64,000 nucleotides of DNA from Sphingomonadales bacterium 32-65-25 (GCA_002280855.1 NCEU01000002.1:62001-126000), one strand, 5' to 3'. Positions 27,907 through 35,893 are shown, counted from the stretch's first letter. Notes: generated by a model not told the origin, from the letters alone. A program made the numbers and translations.

Positions 27907-28225
27907 TGGCAATTTGCGCCGCGTAATTGTCAGACAGTGGCGTTGGTTCGACAAATTTCTTCCGCTTGTCCGCGGTGTCAGTTCTCAGCCGCACGAATCC
28001 CTTGTCGCGCAGCGAGATCAGCCGGCGATAGATGGTAGTCTGCGATACGCTCGCCAGGTCGCGCATGACGTGACTGACCGCGATATTGTCTTCATCGTGC
28101 CAGCGCACGATCAGACTTCCGAGAAGTTGCTCCTCCTCCGCCGTCAACACGTCGAATGGCGAAAGATCCCGTATTGCACCCAACAGGTTGAGCAGCCGGA
28201 CATGAAGGGGAGTTGATGCCGTCAT
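27884..28225 (-). CDS. winged helix-turn-helix regulator (MarR-like)
   Basis: 113-residue DNA-binding protein. The core is DEDNIAVSHVMRDLASVSQTTIYRRLISLRDKGFVRLRTDTADKRKKFVEPT: a helix-turn-helix followed by a wing with the DKRKK strand typical of MarR-type regulators. The short C-terminal helix suggests dimerisation. It overlaps the downstream membrane protein gene, so the two are probably co-expressed. The ligand and target are unknown. Confidence 0.65.
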   Translation of the reverse strand: MTASTPLHVRLLNLLGAIRDLSPFDVLTAEEEQLLGSLIVRWHDEDNIAVSHVMRDLASVSQTTIYRRLISLRDKGFVRLRTDTADKRKKFVEPTPLSDNYAAQIANALGQIF

Positions 28226-28507
28226 ACGCGTGTTCAGCTCGGTCTTTTCTTCGAGAAATTCAAGGTAATCATGAGCAAATATACAACCGAATACGGCTGT
28301 ATTGGATGCTTACGGATTTGCAAGTATTGCTCATCAAATCCACCCGATCTCGGTTTGCAGGCAGCAGCGGTGAGGGGCAACAACAGACTGTTTGGGGGGG
28401 CGGTGCGAACGCTTGGGCGTTGTGTCGCCGGGAGCCGGGCGGGCGCGTGACCGGCAAGCGGTGTGGCTGGAGCGAGATCAGCGGGGCAAAGGCGCGGCGG
28501 CGGACGC

Positions 28508-28555
28508 GGGGAGTTTCTGCCGGCATCGCGCGGATGCGCGCGCGTCATTACGGGG
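28508..28555 (+). repeat. degenerate repeat A, copy 2
   Basis: Second copy of the element at 27207-27256, in direct orientation, sharing the GGGGAGTTTC start and GCGCGTCATTACGGGG end. Confidence 0.45.
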
Positions 28556-28588
28556 CCGGGTGGAAACATCGTCGGCGGCTGGGCGGGA

Positions 28589-28633
28589 CACCGTACCGGC
28601 TCCACATCACGCGCATCCACATTTGAAACTTTG
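28589..28633 (+). repeat. degenerate 45 bp repeat B, copy 1
   Basis: Matches 29358-29402 at 38 of 45 positions, with mostly transition differences. It begins CACCGTAC and ends ACTTTG. The two copies bracket the small secreted protein gene at 28880-29230. Confidence 0.55.
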
Positions 28634-28833
28634 ACCTTAATGGTCGCCGGGATCTGCAAGTCTGCACAGCGGCAGTTCGGCCTTGGGGGAGCCTTCGCCC
28701 TTATGCCAAGGCTCTGTCATGGGCCTCCGTAGGAAGAAGGCGTAATTGTGCGGAGCGGTGAGGACTATAGACAAAAATTTATCAACATGTAGATTTCGAT
28801 CGCATGTTCAGTAAGCGTAATCTTTGTAATTAA

Positions 28834-28863
28834 AGTTTACTTATATTTTACTGTAAGTAAACT
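28834..28863 (+). promoter_or_regulatory. perfect 10 bp inverted repeat before the 28880 gene
   Basis: AGTTTACTTA (28834-28843) and TAAGTAAACT (28854-28863) form a perfect dyad with a 10 nt spacer, ending 16 bp before the ATG and just before the GGGAG ribosome binding site. It could be an operator or an mRNA leader hairpin. It has no T-run and sits upstream of a gene, so it is unlikely to be a plain terminator. Confidence 0.6.
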
Positions 28864-28879
28864 CACAGGGAGTTTTAAG

Positions 28880-29230
28880 ATGAAGTTTTCCTGTTTCGTG
28901 GCAATGTCTGTCGTCCTCATCGCTCAAGTTGCGTCGGCGCAGGTTCCATTGAAGCCGGAGCCTGTCAACAAACAGGCCGTGACCCTTAAAGCGGTCACTC
29001 CCCATTTCAGGGGGGGCTCTGTGGCCGAAGTGACATTTGGAAACGGGACGGTGTGGTTTGCCAACATTGTCGGCGGCTCCTATTATCGTCCCGGCACCCC
29101 CTTTCCTGTTGCCCCAACGGTGGCCGGCGTTAAGGTTGGAGAAGATGACCTGAAGGCGGGTATGAGCTGCGTATTTTCCGGTTTGCGGGGGACGAAAAAG
29201 GGCAATGTCATCACCACGTTAGCTTGCTAG
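28880..29230 (+). CDS. small secreted protein, unknown function
   Basis: 116-residue exported protein with a clear signal peptide (MKFSCFVAMSVVLIAQVASAQ). The mature part has AVTLKAVTPHFRGGSVAEVTFGNGTVWFANI and two cysteines (AGMSCVFSG and the C-terminal TLAC), which may pair. No family is recognised. GGGAG at 28868-28872 supports the ATG. The upstream sequence is strikingly AT-rich with a perfect dyad, and the gene sits inside the tRNA-Ser islet. Confidence 0.65.
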   Translation: MKFSCFVAMSVVLIAQVASAQVPLKPEPVNKQAVTLKAVTPHFRGGSVAEVTFGNGTVWFANIVGGSYYRPGTPFPVAPTVAGVKVGEDDLKAGMSCVFSGLRGTKKGNVITTLAC

Positions 29231-29357
29231 TTGTCTTAATCACCGATTTTCAGTGCTGCGACGGTTGCACCGTGGGGCCGATGGCTCCGCGGTGTTTCTT
29301 GTTTTTTGGCGGTCTGTTTTGTCCGTCGTCAAAGCTAGCAGCCCACCAGCCCGCTTG

Positions 29358-29402
29358 CACCGTACTGGCTCCATTTCGCGCGCATCCACGCTTGAGACTT
29401 TG
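29358..29402 (+). repeat. degenerate 45 bp repeat B, copy 2
   Basis: Direct copy of 28589-28633 (38 of 45 identical). It lies about 90 bp before the right-hand tRNA-end copy. Confidence 0.55.
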
Positions 29403-29493
29403 GGCCAGCATCGGCCGCTATTTTGGGGCCTGCCGAGCCGTTGTGTGGGGAACGATTATTCTATCGGCAATTTACCGTTGAGTATTCGACGGA

Positions 29494-29510
29494 CACCCTC
29501 TCCGCCACTT
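29494..29510 (+). repeat. 17 bp copy of the tRNA-Ser 3' end (attachment-site-like)
   Basis: CACCCTCTCCGCCACTT is identical to 27032-27048. Identity stops on the left inside the T-arm and on the right after one further mismatch. The rest of the tRNA is not duplicated. Confidence 0.75.
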
Positions 29511-29711
29511 TCTGTTGTAAGAATTGATTTTTTCGGGGCCTGCGGCACCGGTTCCCATAAGCATTCCCAGAAAGTAGTGACGCATGCGCTCATAAGTTGC
29601 GCATTGAGGGTAGGGAGTGCCCTCCTTCCGGTCGCACATCTAAGCCCCGGCGAAACTTGGTCTGTCAGGAGGCAATCGGCCATGTTTTTCCTGCCAAGCC
29701 GCTGACATTTG

Positions 29712-29813
29712 ATGCCAGCGATTGTCTTGCCGTGGCGCCGCTTTTATCTGCGCAACCAGAGCCGGGCCGAGTTCACGGCCGATTTGCGCGGGTTTTTCGA
29801 AGGCAAACCCTGA
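29712..29813 (+). pseudogene. possible C-terminal gene fragment
   Basis: A 33-codon open stretch from ATG 29712 has protein-like composition (RRFYLRNQSRAEFTADLRGF). It has no ribosome binding site, and an in-frame stop lies just upstream. It may be the surviving tail of a gene cut by the islet's arrival. Weak call. Confidence 0.2.
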
Positions 29814-29817
29814 CTGA

Positions 29818-30483
29818 TCACGCCGCCAGTGCAATCAACAGCGCAACCCCCAGCGCCACCAGCAGCGCCAGCAGCGTGCGCAGCAGCGCCCGGCCGAAGG
29901 CCGATGGCCCCGACTGGCCTTCCAGCTGGTTGATCCAGCTGGTTTGCGCCCACAGGAACCAACCCAAGCCAGCGACGAAAATCACCAGCGCGGCAATCCA
30001 GGCGTGATCATAGCCGTGGCGACCGACCAGAATGGCGATCTGGCTCGCCAGAACGAATGGCACCGCCAGGAAACACTGGCTGTAGAACGGCTCCCGCATG
30101 GCGGTTCGATCGATCTCCAGCCCGCGGCGTTGCATGGAAATGACGGTGAACATCAGCGGAAGGATCGCCACGATCAGGGCCCGCACGATCAGCAGGTTCT
30201 GGACGGATTTGACCAGCGATGCCGGCCCTTGCGCCAGTGCATTGTCACCCATCGCAATGGCGACAAAGTGGGTGAACAGCACCGTGATCAGCAGCATCAG
30301 CGGCGGGCTGAGCGCGTCGGCATAGCGCTCGGCCGGTTTGTCGCCCTGCTCTGCGGCCGAATAGCGGATCATTGCCGCCGGGCGCATGACAATCCGCCAC
30401 AGCGTGCGCGGATAGAAGACCAGCCAGCCCATCACTTCATACAGAAGTTCCTCAAGGCTGCGGATGATGGCGATCAGATCCAT
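29818..30483 (-). CDS. polytopic inner-membrane protein, unknown function
   Basis: 221-residue protein with about five predicted helices after an amphipathic N-terminus (EELLYEVMGWLVFYPRTLWRIV). Conserved-looking spots are LSPPLMLLITVLFTHFVAIA and the C-terminal hydrophobic hairpin. I recognise no family with confidence. The ATG is 4 bp past the transporter stop, so it is the third gene of the araC-transporter-membrane protein operon on this strand. Confidence 0.65.
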   Translation of the reverse strand: MDLIAIIRSLEELLYEVMGWLVFYPRTLWRIVMRPAAMIRYSAAEQGDKPAERYADALSPPLMLLITVLFTHFVAIAMGDNALAQGPASLVKSVQNLLIVRALIVAILPLMFTVISMQRRGLEIDRTAMREPFYSQCFLAVPFVLASQIAILVGRHGYDHAWIAALVIFVAGLGWFLWAQTSWINQLEGQSGPSAFGRALLRTLLALLVALGVALLIALAA

Positions 30484-30487
30484 GGCT

Positions 30488-31756
30488 TCACTTCCGGAAC
30501 AGCAGCAGGAACAGCAGGGCACCCAGGCCCGCCAGCACGGCGTGCAGGGACCAGAACAGGGGCGCCCCCAGTGAAGGCAGCGCGCTGGCCAACGCCCCGG
30601 CGACCAGCGCGCCCACCAACAGCAGGGCATTGCTGGCGGTGATACCGGTGGCGACCAGGCCAGCCGGCGAACGGGCGGCTGATTCCGCCATCAACAGCGG
30701 CAGCACCTGCGCGCCGCCCAGCGTGTGCACCATGTGAAAGCCCAGCAGCCAGGTCAATGGAATGGGGCTGCCGGCATGGAGAATGGCGGCCAACGCCAGC
30801 AGCAGCGGCGCGGCGGCGATCAGCACGCTGCCTGCCGCCATCTGGACAGGCGCCGCCGGCAGCGGCCGGGTCTTTTGCCAGCGCCGCCAGAACCAGTTGC
30901 TGGCCGCCAGCGCAATGACTCCGGCCACGGCTTCCACCATGATCAGCCAGGATGCCGGAACCGTCTTGCCAGCGATGGCCAGATCGGCATGCGCCTGCGC
31001 CCAGGGCAGATAGGCGTTGAACAGCTGGAAATTGGTCACCACGGTCAGCGCCGTCGGCAGCGCCAGCAGCAGTGGGTGGGCCAGCGCAGCCCAGGCCCCC
31101 GCGGGCATGGCCGGCACCGGGCGCTCGGCCGGCAGGGTGCGGCGCGCCATGCGGTAAAGCAGCAATGATCCGAGCATGCTGAAGCCGGCCAGACCAAAGC
31201 CCCAATGCCAGCCCAGCCGCTCCCCGGCGCTGCCGATCGCGACCGGCGCCAGCAAGCCGCCGGCACTGATGGCGATGAACAGCAGGCGGAAGCCTTCCTC
31301 CCGGTAAGGATCGCCAACGGGATAGAGATCATCGACACGGGCAATGATGGCGCCCTTGAACAGGCTGGTGCCGATAATCAGCGCCGTCAGCGCCGGCAGC
31401 AGCAGGGCCGGCACCGCCAGCAGCAGATGCCCCGCCGCCAGGGCGCTGCCGCCCAGCCACAACGCCCGGTCGCGGCCGATATGGCGATCCGAAAGCAACG
31501 CTCCGGCCAGAGGACCGCCCTGCAGCAGCGCCGCGTTCACGCCCAACAGCAGCCCGGCAAGGCTGGCGCCGGCCAGCCCGGTGGTGCTCGCCAGTTCCGG
31601 CAGCAACCAGATCCCGTGCAGGCCATCCGCTGTCGACAGGCGATCGGCCAGATACAGCGCCAGCAGCGCCTGCATGCCGAAATAGGCCAGCCGCTCCAGC
31701 GCTTCGGTTCCCAGCAGCGGCAGCAGGCCCCGCGGCAAGCCAATGTGGCCCGTCAT
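30488..31756 (-). CDS. POT/PTR2-like MFS transporter
   Basis: 422-residue transporter with 12 predicted helices. The N-terminal EALERLAYFGMQALLALYLAD resembles the ERFxYYG motif of proton-coupled oligopeptide transporters, although the ExxER motif is only partly kept. ALLSDRHIGRDRALWLGG matches the loop 2-3 MFS motif. The substrate is unknown; di- or tripeptides or muropeptide-like compounds are possible by family. Its start overlaps the AraC gene stop (ATGA), so it is co-transcribed with that regulator. Confidence 0.75.
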   Translation of the reverse strand: MTGHIGLPRGLLPLLGTEALERLAYFGMQALLALYLADRLSTADGLHGIWLLPELASTTGLAGASLAGLLLGVNAALLQGGPLAGALLSDRHIGRDRALWLGGSALAAGHLLLAVPALLLPALTALIIGTSLFKGAIIARVDDLYPVGDPYREEGFRLLFIAISAGGLLAPVAIGSAGERLGWHWGFGLAGFSMLGSLLLYRMARRTLPAERPVPAMPAGAWAALAHPLLLALPTALTVVTNFQLFNAYLPWAQAHADLAIAGKTVPASWLIMVEAVAGVIALAASNWFWRRWQKTRPLPAAPVQMAAGSVLIAAAPLLLALAAILHAGSPIPLTWLLGFHMVHTLGGAQVLPLLMAESAARSPAGLVATGITASNALLLVGALVAGALASALPSLGAPLFWSLHAVLAGLGALLFLLLFRK

Positions 31757-32835
31757 CGGTCAGTGGCGATGTAGCGACGCCGGAATTGGCCCGGTGTGTG
31801 CCCGAACCAGCGGCGGAAGCTGCGCCCAAAGCTGGAGACGTCGGGGAAACCAAGCGCTTCGGCGATCTCGGTCAGCGACAGTGCCGGATCGTTGATTATC
31901 TGGGCGGCACGGCTGCGGCGTTCATCATCGACAATGGTCTGAAAACTGGTGCCCCCCGCCGCCAGCAGCCGCCCCAGGCTGCGTTCCGACATGCCATGGC
32001 GTGCGGCCACCTGCTTGAGCCGAGGGGTGCGGCGATCCTTGGTCAACATGGCCGCCACGCTTTCGCGCAGCCGCGCGACCTGGGTTTCGGCGCCACGGCT
32101 TGCTTCCAGCGCCCGCAACCGTTCTTGCGCCAGCAGCCACATGCCCTGGTCGTGCCAGGGGTTGCGAATGGCCATCCAGGTGGCTGGCAGCGTCAGCCGG
32201 TTGCAGCTGCTGTCCCACGTGATCGGCATTGGCATCTGCGCGGCGATTGCCATGCCATTATGGGCGATCGGCCAATCCGTCTCGATCCGGGCGCTCTGCA
32301 TCCGGTTGGTGACGCTGGCTGTGAGGGCCCGGCTGCAAACCAGCACCGCCAGCAACCCGACGAAGGACCGCAGGCTGCCCGACAACAGCGGGCTTTCGGC
32401 GACCAGGCTGCAATGCTCTGGCCCTTCCGCAAGGGCCATGGTGAGATAGGGTGTGTTGCAGTTGATGGTGCGCGGCAAGAAGCGCACGAAATCGCCCAGC
32501 GTTGGGCTGTGGGTCTGGGCCATCATCGATATCGGGCCCACCGACGGCAGATGCCCGGACGCGATCCGCTGCAGCAGATCGGTTGCGGCCCCATGATCGA
32601 TGATGTTGCCCAACATCAGCAGATCGTCAGCAACGCTGATGCGCGGCGGCATTGCAGTTGCACCCGGCTGGATGCTGGTGCCGGCAAAAAACCATTCCGG
32701 CCAAGCCAGCCAATGGCCGAACCAATCCAGCGCCGAGGGCCCGATCTGGGCCCTGGCCAGCGGGCCAAGCGCGCGTATTGCGGCCTGCCCTTCCGACACG
32801 GCTGTACCGATGATCACTCTGGCCATGATGCTCAT
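31753..32835 (-). CDS. AraC-family transcriptional regulator (paralog 1)
   Basis: 360-residue regulator. The N-terminal part (about 1-230) resembles the arabinose-binding-like ligand domain (PF12625), with ISVADDLLMLGNII and SPTLGDFVRFLPRTINCNTPY. The C-terminal HTH_18 domain has GMSERSLGRLLAAGGTSFQTIVDDERRSRAAQ and IAEALGFPDVSSFGRSFRRWFGHTPGQFR. It is closely related to the regulator at 34588-35700. The start at 32835 (or 32826) lacks a strong ribosome binding site. A tandem operator lies about 90 bp upstream. It heads the operon with the transporter. Confidence 0.92.
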   Translation of the reverse strand: MSIMARVIIGTAVSEGQAAIRALGPLARAQIGPSALDWFGHWLAWPEWFFAGTSIQPGATAMPPRISVADDLLMLGNIIDHGAATDLLQRIASGHLPSVGPISMMAQTHSPTLGDFVRFLPRTINCNTPYLTMALAEGPEHCSLVAESPLLSGSLRSFVGLLAVLVCSRALTASVTNRMQSARIETDWPIAHNGMAIAAQMPMPITWDSSCNRLTLPATWMAIRNPWHDQGMWLLAQERLRALEASRGAETQVARLRESVAAMLTKDRRTPRLKQVAARHGMSERSLGRLLAAGGTSFQTIVDDERRSRAAQIINDPALSLTEIAEALGFPDVSSFGRSFRRWFGHTPGQFRRRYIATDR

Positions 32836-32921
32836 GCGAAAGGGAAAGGAGCCGAGACTGTCATGTTTTGCCAGTCCCGCTGTCAAGCCCGCCAAATAGA
32901 GACAAGGCCAAGACTGTGAGA

Positions 32922-32955
32922 TGGCCTGATATGTCGAGCATCTGGCGTGATATGT
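32922..32955. promoter_or_regulatory. tandem AraC-type operator, site 1
   Basis: Direct repeats TGGCCTGATATGT (32922-32934) and TGGCGTGATATGT (32943-32955) start exactly 21 bp apart, two helical turns, as for AraC-family half-sites such as araI1/I2. It lies between the divergent AraC paralog 1 and the CPBP protease gene. The same pattern recurs at 35759 and 41381. Confidence 0.65.
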
Positions 32956-33051
32956 TGATTGTCGGACGCACCTGTTCGGCCAACAACTTGAAACCAACAG
33001 GTTGAAATTCGGCACAACGCCGTTGCGCTGCAGGAACCGAAAGACGCGTTC

Positions 33052-33825
33052 ATGGCCGGATCACTGCCCACTCACCCCCGCCTTCTGCTTGAACCGGCGG
33101 GACCGGAATTCCCCTTTCATCACGGCAATCCGCCAACAATTGCCGGGGGTGGCTGGCTGATGGTGCTGTTGGCGATCGTGGCCGGCTTTGCCGCGCTCAT
33201 GGTGCCCTTGCCCTTCACGGATACATTGCTCACCGGCTGGTTGCGGGTGGGCGCCTTCGTGGGGTTGCCGCTGGCTGCGCTGCGACTGGCTGCACCGGGG
33301 CACTGGCATGCCATCTTCAGCCGCGTCGGCGGGCGCGAAGTGAAGCTGATGTTTGTCTTCGCCTTTGCCAACATCGCCATCTCCATGACGGTCGGTTTTG
33401 TCATCAACACCTTCGGAACCGTGATTGGCAATGCCGGTATTGCCGATGCGGGGCAGATGGAAGGTGCCCGGTTGTTCAACTTCTTTGCAAAGGTGGCACC
33501 GCAGCTGCTGGGTGAGGAACTGCTCACCATCCTGCCATTCCTTGCCATCCTGGCCTTCTGTCATGATCGGCTGGGCTTCGGGCGCAACCCGTCGGCGGTG
33601 ATCGCCTGGCTGCTTTCGGCGGCGGCATTCGGTCTGGTGCACCTGCCCACCTACAACTGGAATCTTGTCCAGTGCCTGGTGGTGATCGGCAGCGCCCGCC
33701 TGGTGCTGACCTGGGCCTATGTGTGGACCAAGAATATCTGGGTGAGCACCGGGGCGCATATCATCAACGACTGGGTGCTGATCGGCTCCACCGTGATTCT
33801 GACGCCGCTCGTCCCGCCGGTCTGA
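33052..33825 (+). CDS. CPBP family intramembrane metalloprotease
   Basis: 257-residue membrane protein with about seven helices. It carries CPBP/Abi motif 1 as QLLGEELLTILPFLAIL (adjacent glutamates), motif 2 AAFGLVHLPTYNWN and motif 3 STGAHIINDWV. Family members cleave membrane proteins, or act in bacteriocin immunity or prenyl-protein processing. It diverges from AraC paralog 1 and is about 96 bp downstream of operator site 1, so it is a likely target. It is followed closely by a secreted protein gene. Confidence 0.82.
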   Translation: MAGSLPTHPRLLLEPAGPEFPFHHGNPPTIAGGGWLMVLLAIVAGFAALMVPLPFTDTLLTGWLRVGAFVGLPLAALRLAAPGHWHAIFSRVGGREVKLMFVFAFANIAISMTVGFVINTFGTVIGNAGIADAGQMEGARLFNFFAKVAPQLLGEELLTILPFLAILAFCHDRLGFGRNPSAVIAWLLSAAAFGLVHLPTYNWNLVQCLVVIGSARLVLTWAYVWTKNIWVSTGAHIINDWVLIGSTVILTPLVPPV

Positions 33826-33866
33826 TGCCCGTCGCGCGTACATCCACACACCAACAGGAGAAGATG

Positions 33867-34376
33867 ATGAACATCAGCATTTCGCGCGGCCTCAGCGCAG
33901 TTTTTCTGGGCCTGGCCCTGCTGGGTTCGCCTGCCAGTGCCCAGCAATCGGGCAATAACGACAACGGGCTGGCCCTGATCTGCTGGGGCGAAGGCCGCAA
34001 GCCCAGCACTGGTGTGGCCGGCGGCTATTCCTGGAACCGCGACAGCCACAGATTCGTGCCGCAGACCTATGTGTACAACACCACCAAGCAATTCGATTCC
34101 GAGGTGCAGGTTGAAATCCATGACAATTGGGGCCGCATCCATCTTGCCAAGAAACTGCTGCCCGGCATCCGCAGCGGCGGCGACAACGGCTGGTGGGAAT
34201 TGAACGATGTGCGGGTGACGCCCGATCTGATCACCGCCCGCTATCGGCTGAACGGCCTCAACAAGCCGCGCCTGACCATCGATCGCCGCACCGGGCGCAT
34301 CAGCATCGATGGCATCGAGAAATTCCGTGGTGAATGTGACCAGGGCAATTGGGCCGAGCGCCGCAACCGCTTCTGA
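33867..34376 (+). CDS. secreted protein, unknown function
   Basis: 169-residue exported protein with a signal peptide (SRGLSAVFLGLALLGSPASAQ). The mature part has ALICWGEGRKPSTG, FDSEVQVEIHDNWGRIHLAKKLLPGI, GWWELNDVRVTPDLITARYRLNGLNKPRLTIDRRTGRISIDG and two cysteines. The last block (ARYRLNGL...LTIDRRTGRI) looks like the beta-rich domain of many small sphingomonad periplasmic proteins. GGAG at 33857-33860 favours ATG 33867 over 33864. It is 41 bp after the CPBP gene and probably in the same operon. Confidence 0.65.
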   Translation: MNISISRGLSAVFLGLALLGSPASAQQSGNNDNGLALICWGEGRKPSTGVAGGYSWNRDSHRFVPQTYVYNTTKQFDSEVQVEIHDNWGRIHLAKKLLPGIRSGGDNGWWELNDVRVTPDLITARYRLNGLNKPRLTIDRRTGRISIDGIEKFRGECDQGNWAERRNRF

Positions 34377-34433
34377 CGGTGTGCGCGCAGGGGCGGCATT
34401 ACCGCCAACGCCCTGCGCGCCCTGATTGAGGCC

Positions 34434-34559
34434 ATGCGGAATCTGCGCCGCGGCCAGGTGACCAGGATGATGATCAACTCCGGCGACGGTGACACCAAGC
34501 CGGGCCTCTTCATCGGCTCGATCGTTGCTGATCTGACGCTCGAGGATTGCCGGCCCTGA
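34434..34559 (+). pseudogene. possible 41-codon remnant
   Basis: Open stretch with protein-like composition (RRGQVTRMMINSGDGDTKPG...IVADLTLEDC), openable upstream to the previous stop. GAGG lies only 3 bp before the ATG. It could be a small gene or the tail of a lost one. Weak call. Confidence 0.2.
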
Positions 34560-34587
34560 CCGGTTGCGGCGGCCAAGGCCGCGGCGC

Positions 34588-35700
34588 CTATTGTTCCGGC
34601 ATCGGAAAGCGCCGACGCATCTGGCCCGGCGTATCGCCAAACCAGCGGCGGAAGCTGCGGCCGAAGCTGGAGACATCGGGAAAGCCGAGCCGATCAGCCA
34701 TGTCCTTCAACGACAGGGCCGGATCGTTGATCATCAGGGCGGCGCGGCTGCGGCGTTCGTCATCAATGATGGCCTGAAAACTGGTGCCGGCCGCCGCCAG
34801 CAGGCGCCCCAGGCTGCGTTCCGACATGCCGTGCAGGCTGGCCACCTGCTTCAGTCGCGGTATCCGCCGTTCATTGGTGAGGATGGTGGCGACCCGGCTG
34901 CGCATCCGCGCGATCTCGGATTGAAGCTGCTGGGCCGATTCCGTTGCCCGCAGCCGCTCCTGCGCCAACAGCCACATGCCGGCATCATGGCCGGGGTTGG
35001 CTTGTTGCATCCAGTGGGTCGGTATGGTCAGCCGGTTCCAATCGGCATTCCAGATGATGTTGCTGGGCAGCCCGGCGGCGATCACATCCCCGCCGCGATG
35101 GCGTGGCCAGTGCGCCTCGATCGTCAATGCCCCTTCCTGACCGGGAACGCTGGCATAGAGCGCCCGTGCGCTGGTCAGTGTGGCCACCAACCCGATAAAG
35201 GCCAGCAGGCTGCCGCTCAGATACTGGCTGCGAAACACCAGCTGGCAGGTATTGGGCCCTTCCTCCAGCAGGTAGCGTCCGTAAGGTGTGTTGCCATTGG
35301 CAATACGCGGCAGGAAACGGACAAAGTCTCCCAGTGTCGGCGCGTGCGCTTGTGCCATGAGGGTTACCGGCCCCAGCGACAGGAGTTGCCCCGCCGCGAT
35401 GCGGGAAAAAAGATCAACTGCGGCGTCGTTCTCGATGATGTTGGCGATCATCAGCAAATCGTCGGCCACGCTGATCCGGGTCGCCTGGGCAGCGTCATTG
35501 CGATTGCGGCCGGTTCCCGCGAGCAGCCAGTCGGGCCAGTCCAGCCAATGGCCGAACCAGGTCATTGCGGCCGGTGCCACCTCGGCATGGGCGAGCGGAC
35601 CCATCATGCGAATGGCATCATGCGCTTCGTTCAGGGCGCGCCCGGTGCTGCGAACCGGCGTGCTCCTGTCTAACACGGATTGGGATGGATCATTCGTCAT
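34588..35700 (-). CDS. AraC-family transcriptional regulator (paralog 2)
   Basis: 370-residue regulator with the same layout as the one at 31753-32835: a ligand-binding-like N-terminal region (ISVADDLLMIANIIENDA, APTLGDFVRFLPRIANGNTPYGRY) and a C-terminal HTH_18 domain with GMSERSLGRLLAAAGTSFQAIIDDERRSRAA and LGFPDVSSFGRSFRRWFGDTPGQMRRR. The DNA-binding halves are nearly the same, which predicts overlapping operator specificity. It diverges from the PliG-like gene; its tandem operator is 59 bp upstream. Confidence 0.92.
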   Translation of the reverse strand: MTNDPSQSVLDRSTPVRSTGRALNEAHDAIRMMGPLAHAEVAPAAMTWFGHWLDWPDWLLAGTGRNRNDAAQATRISVADDLLMIANIIENDAAVDLFSRIAAGQLLSLGPVTLMAQAHAPTLGDFVRFLPRIANGNTPYGRYLLEEGPNTCQLVFRSQYLSGSLLAFIGLVATLTSARALYASVPGQEGALTIEAHWPRHRGGDVIAAGLPSNIIWNADWNRLTIPTHWMQQANPGHDAGMWLLAQERLRATESAQQLQSEIARMRSRVATILTNERRIPRLKQVASLHGMSERSLGRLLAAAGTSFQAIIDDERRSRAALMINDPALSLKDMADRLGFPDVSSFGRSFRRWFGDTPGQMRRRFPMPEQ

Positions 35701-35758
35701 TCAATGGGCTCGACTGCTCTCAAAACAACCGGACAACGGCAAGCATTCAATCATATGC

Positions 35759-35791
35759 TGGCGTGAAATGCCGAATGATTGGCGTTAAGTG
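35759..35791. promoter_or_regulatory. tandem AraC-type operator, site 2
   Basis: Direct repeats TGGCGTGAAATG (35759-35770) and TGGCGTTAAGTG (35780-35791) start 21 bp apart. It lies between AraC paralog 2 and the divergent secreted-protein operon starting at 35894. Spacer start CGA and the following GATTG are also shared with site 1. Confidence 0.62.
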
Positions 35792-35893
35792 ACGATTGCT
35801 CGAAATGTCTGATGTGCAAATAATCATGCATAAATCATTGAAGACTTGCAACAAGCAGGCACTGAAGGATAACTGGTGGGGAAGGTTGAACAG

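Larger units (their letters stand above)
28226..28879. other. gene-free stretch of the islet
   Basis: I see no convincing gene here. It holds repeat copies (28508-28555 and 28589-28633), a GC-rich block around 28390-28560, and an AT-rich segment from about 28760 that includes the inverted repeat upstream of the 28880 gene. It probably contains divergent promoters for the regulator at 28225 and the secreted protein at 28880. Confidence 0.5.
29231..29817. other. gene-free stretch spanning the right end of the islet
   Basis: It contains repeat B copy 2 (29358-29402), the 17 bp tRNA-end copy (29494-29510) and a possible 33-codon gene fragment (29712-29813). I see no intact gene. Confidence 0.5.

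Noticed and set aside
28213..28734. Overlapping + strand frames in the islet
   Set aside because: They cross the repeat copies, have atypical composition and no initiation signals, so I treat the stretch as non-coding.
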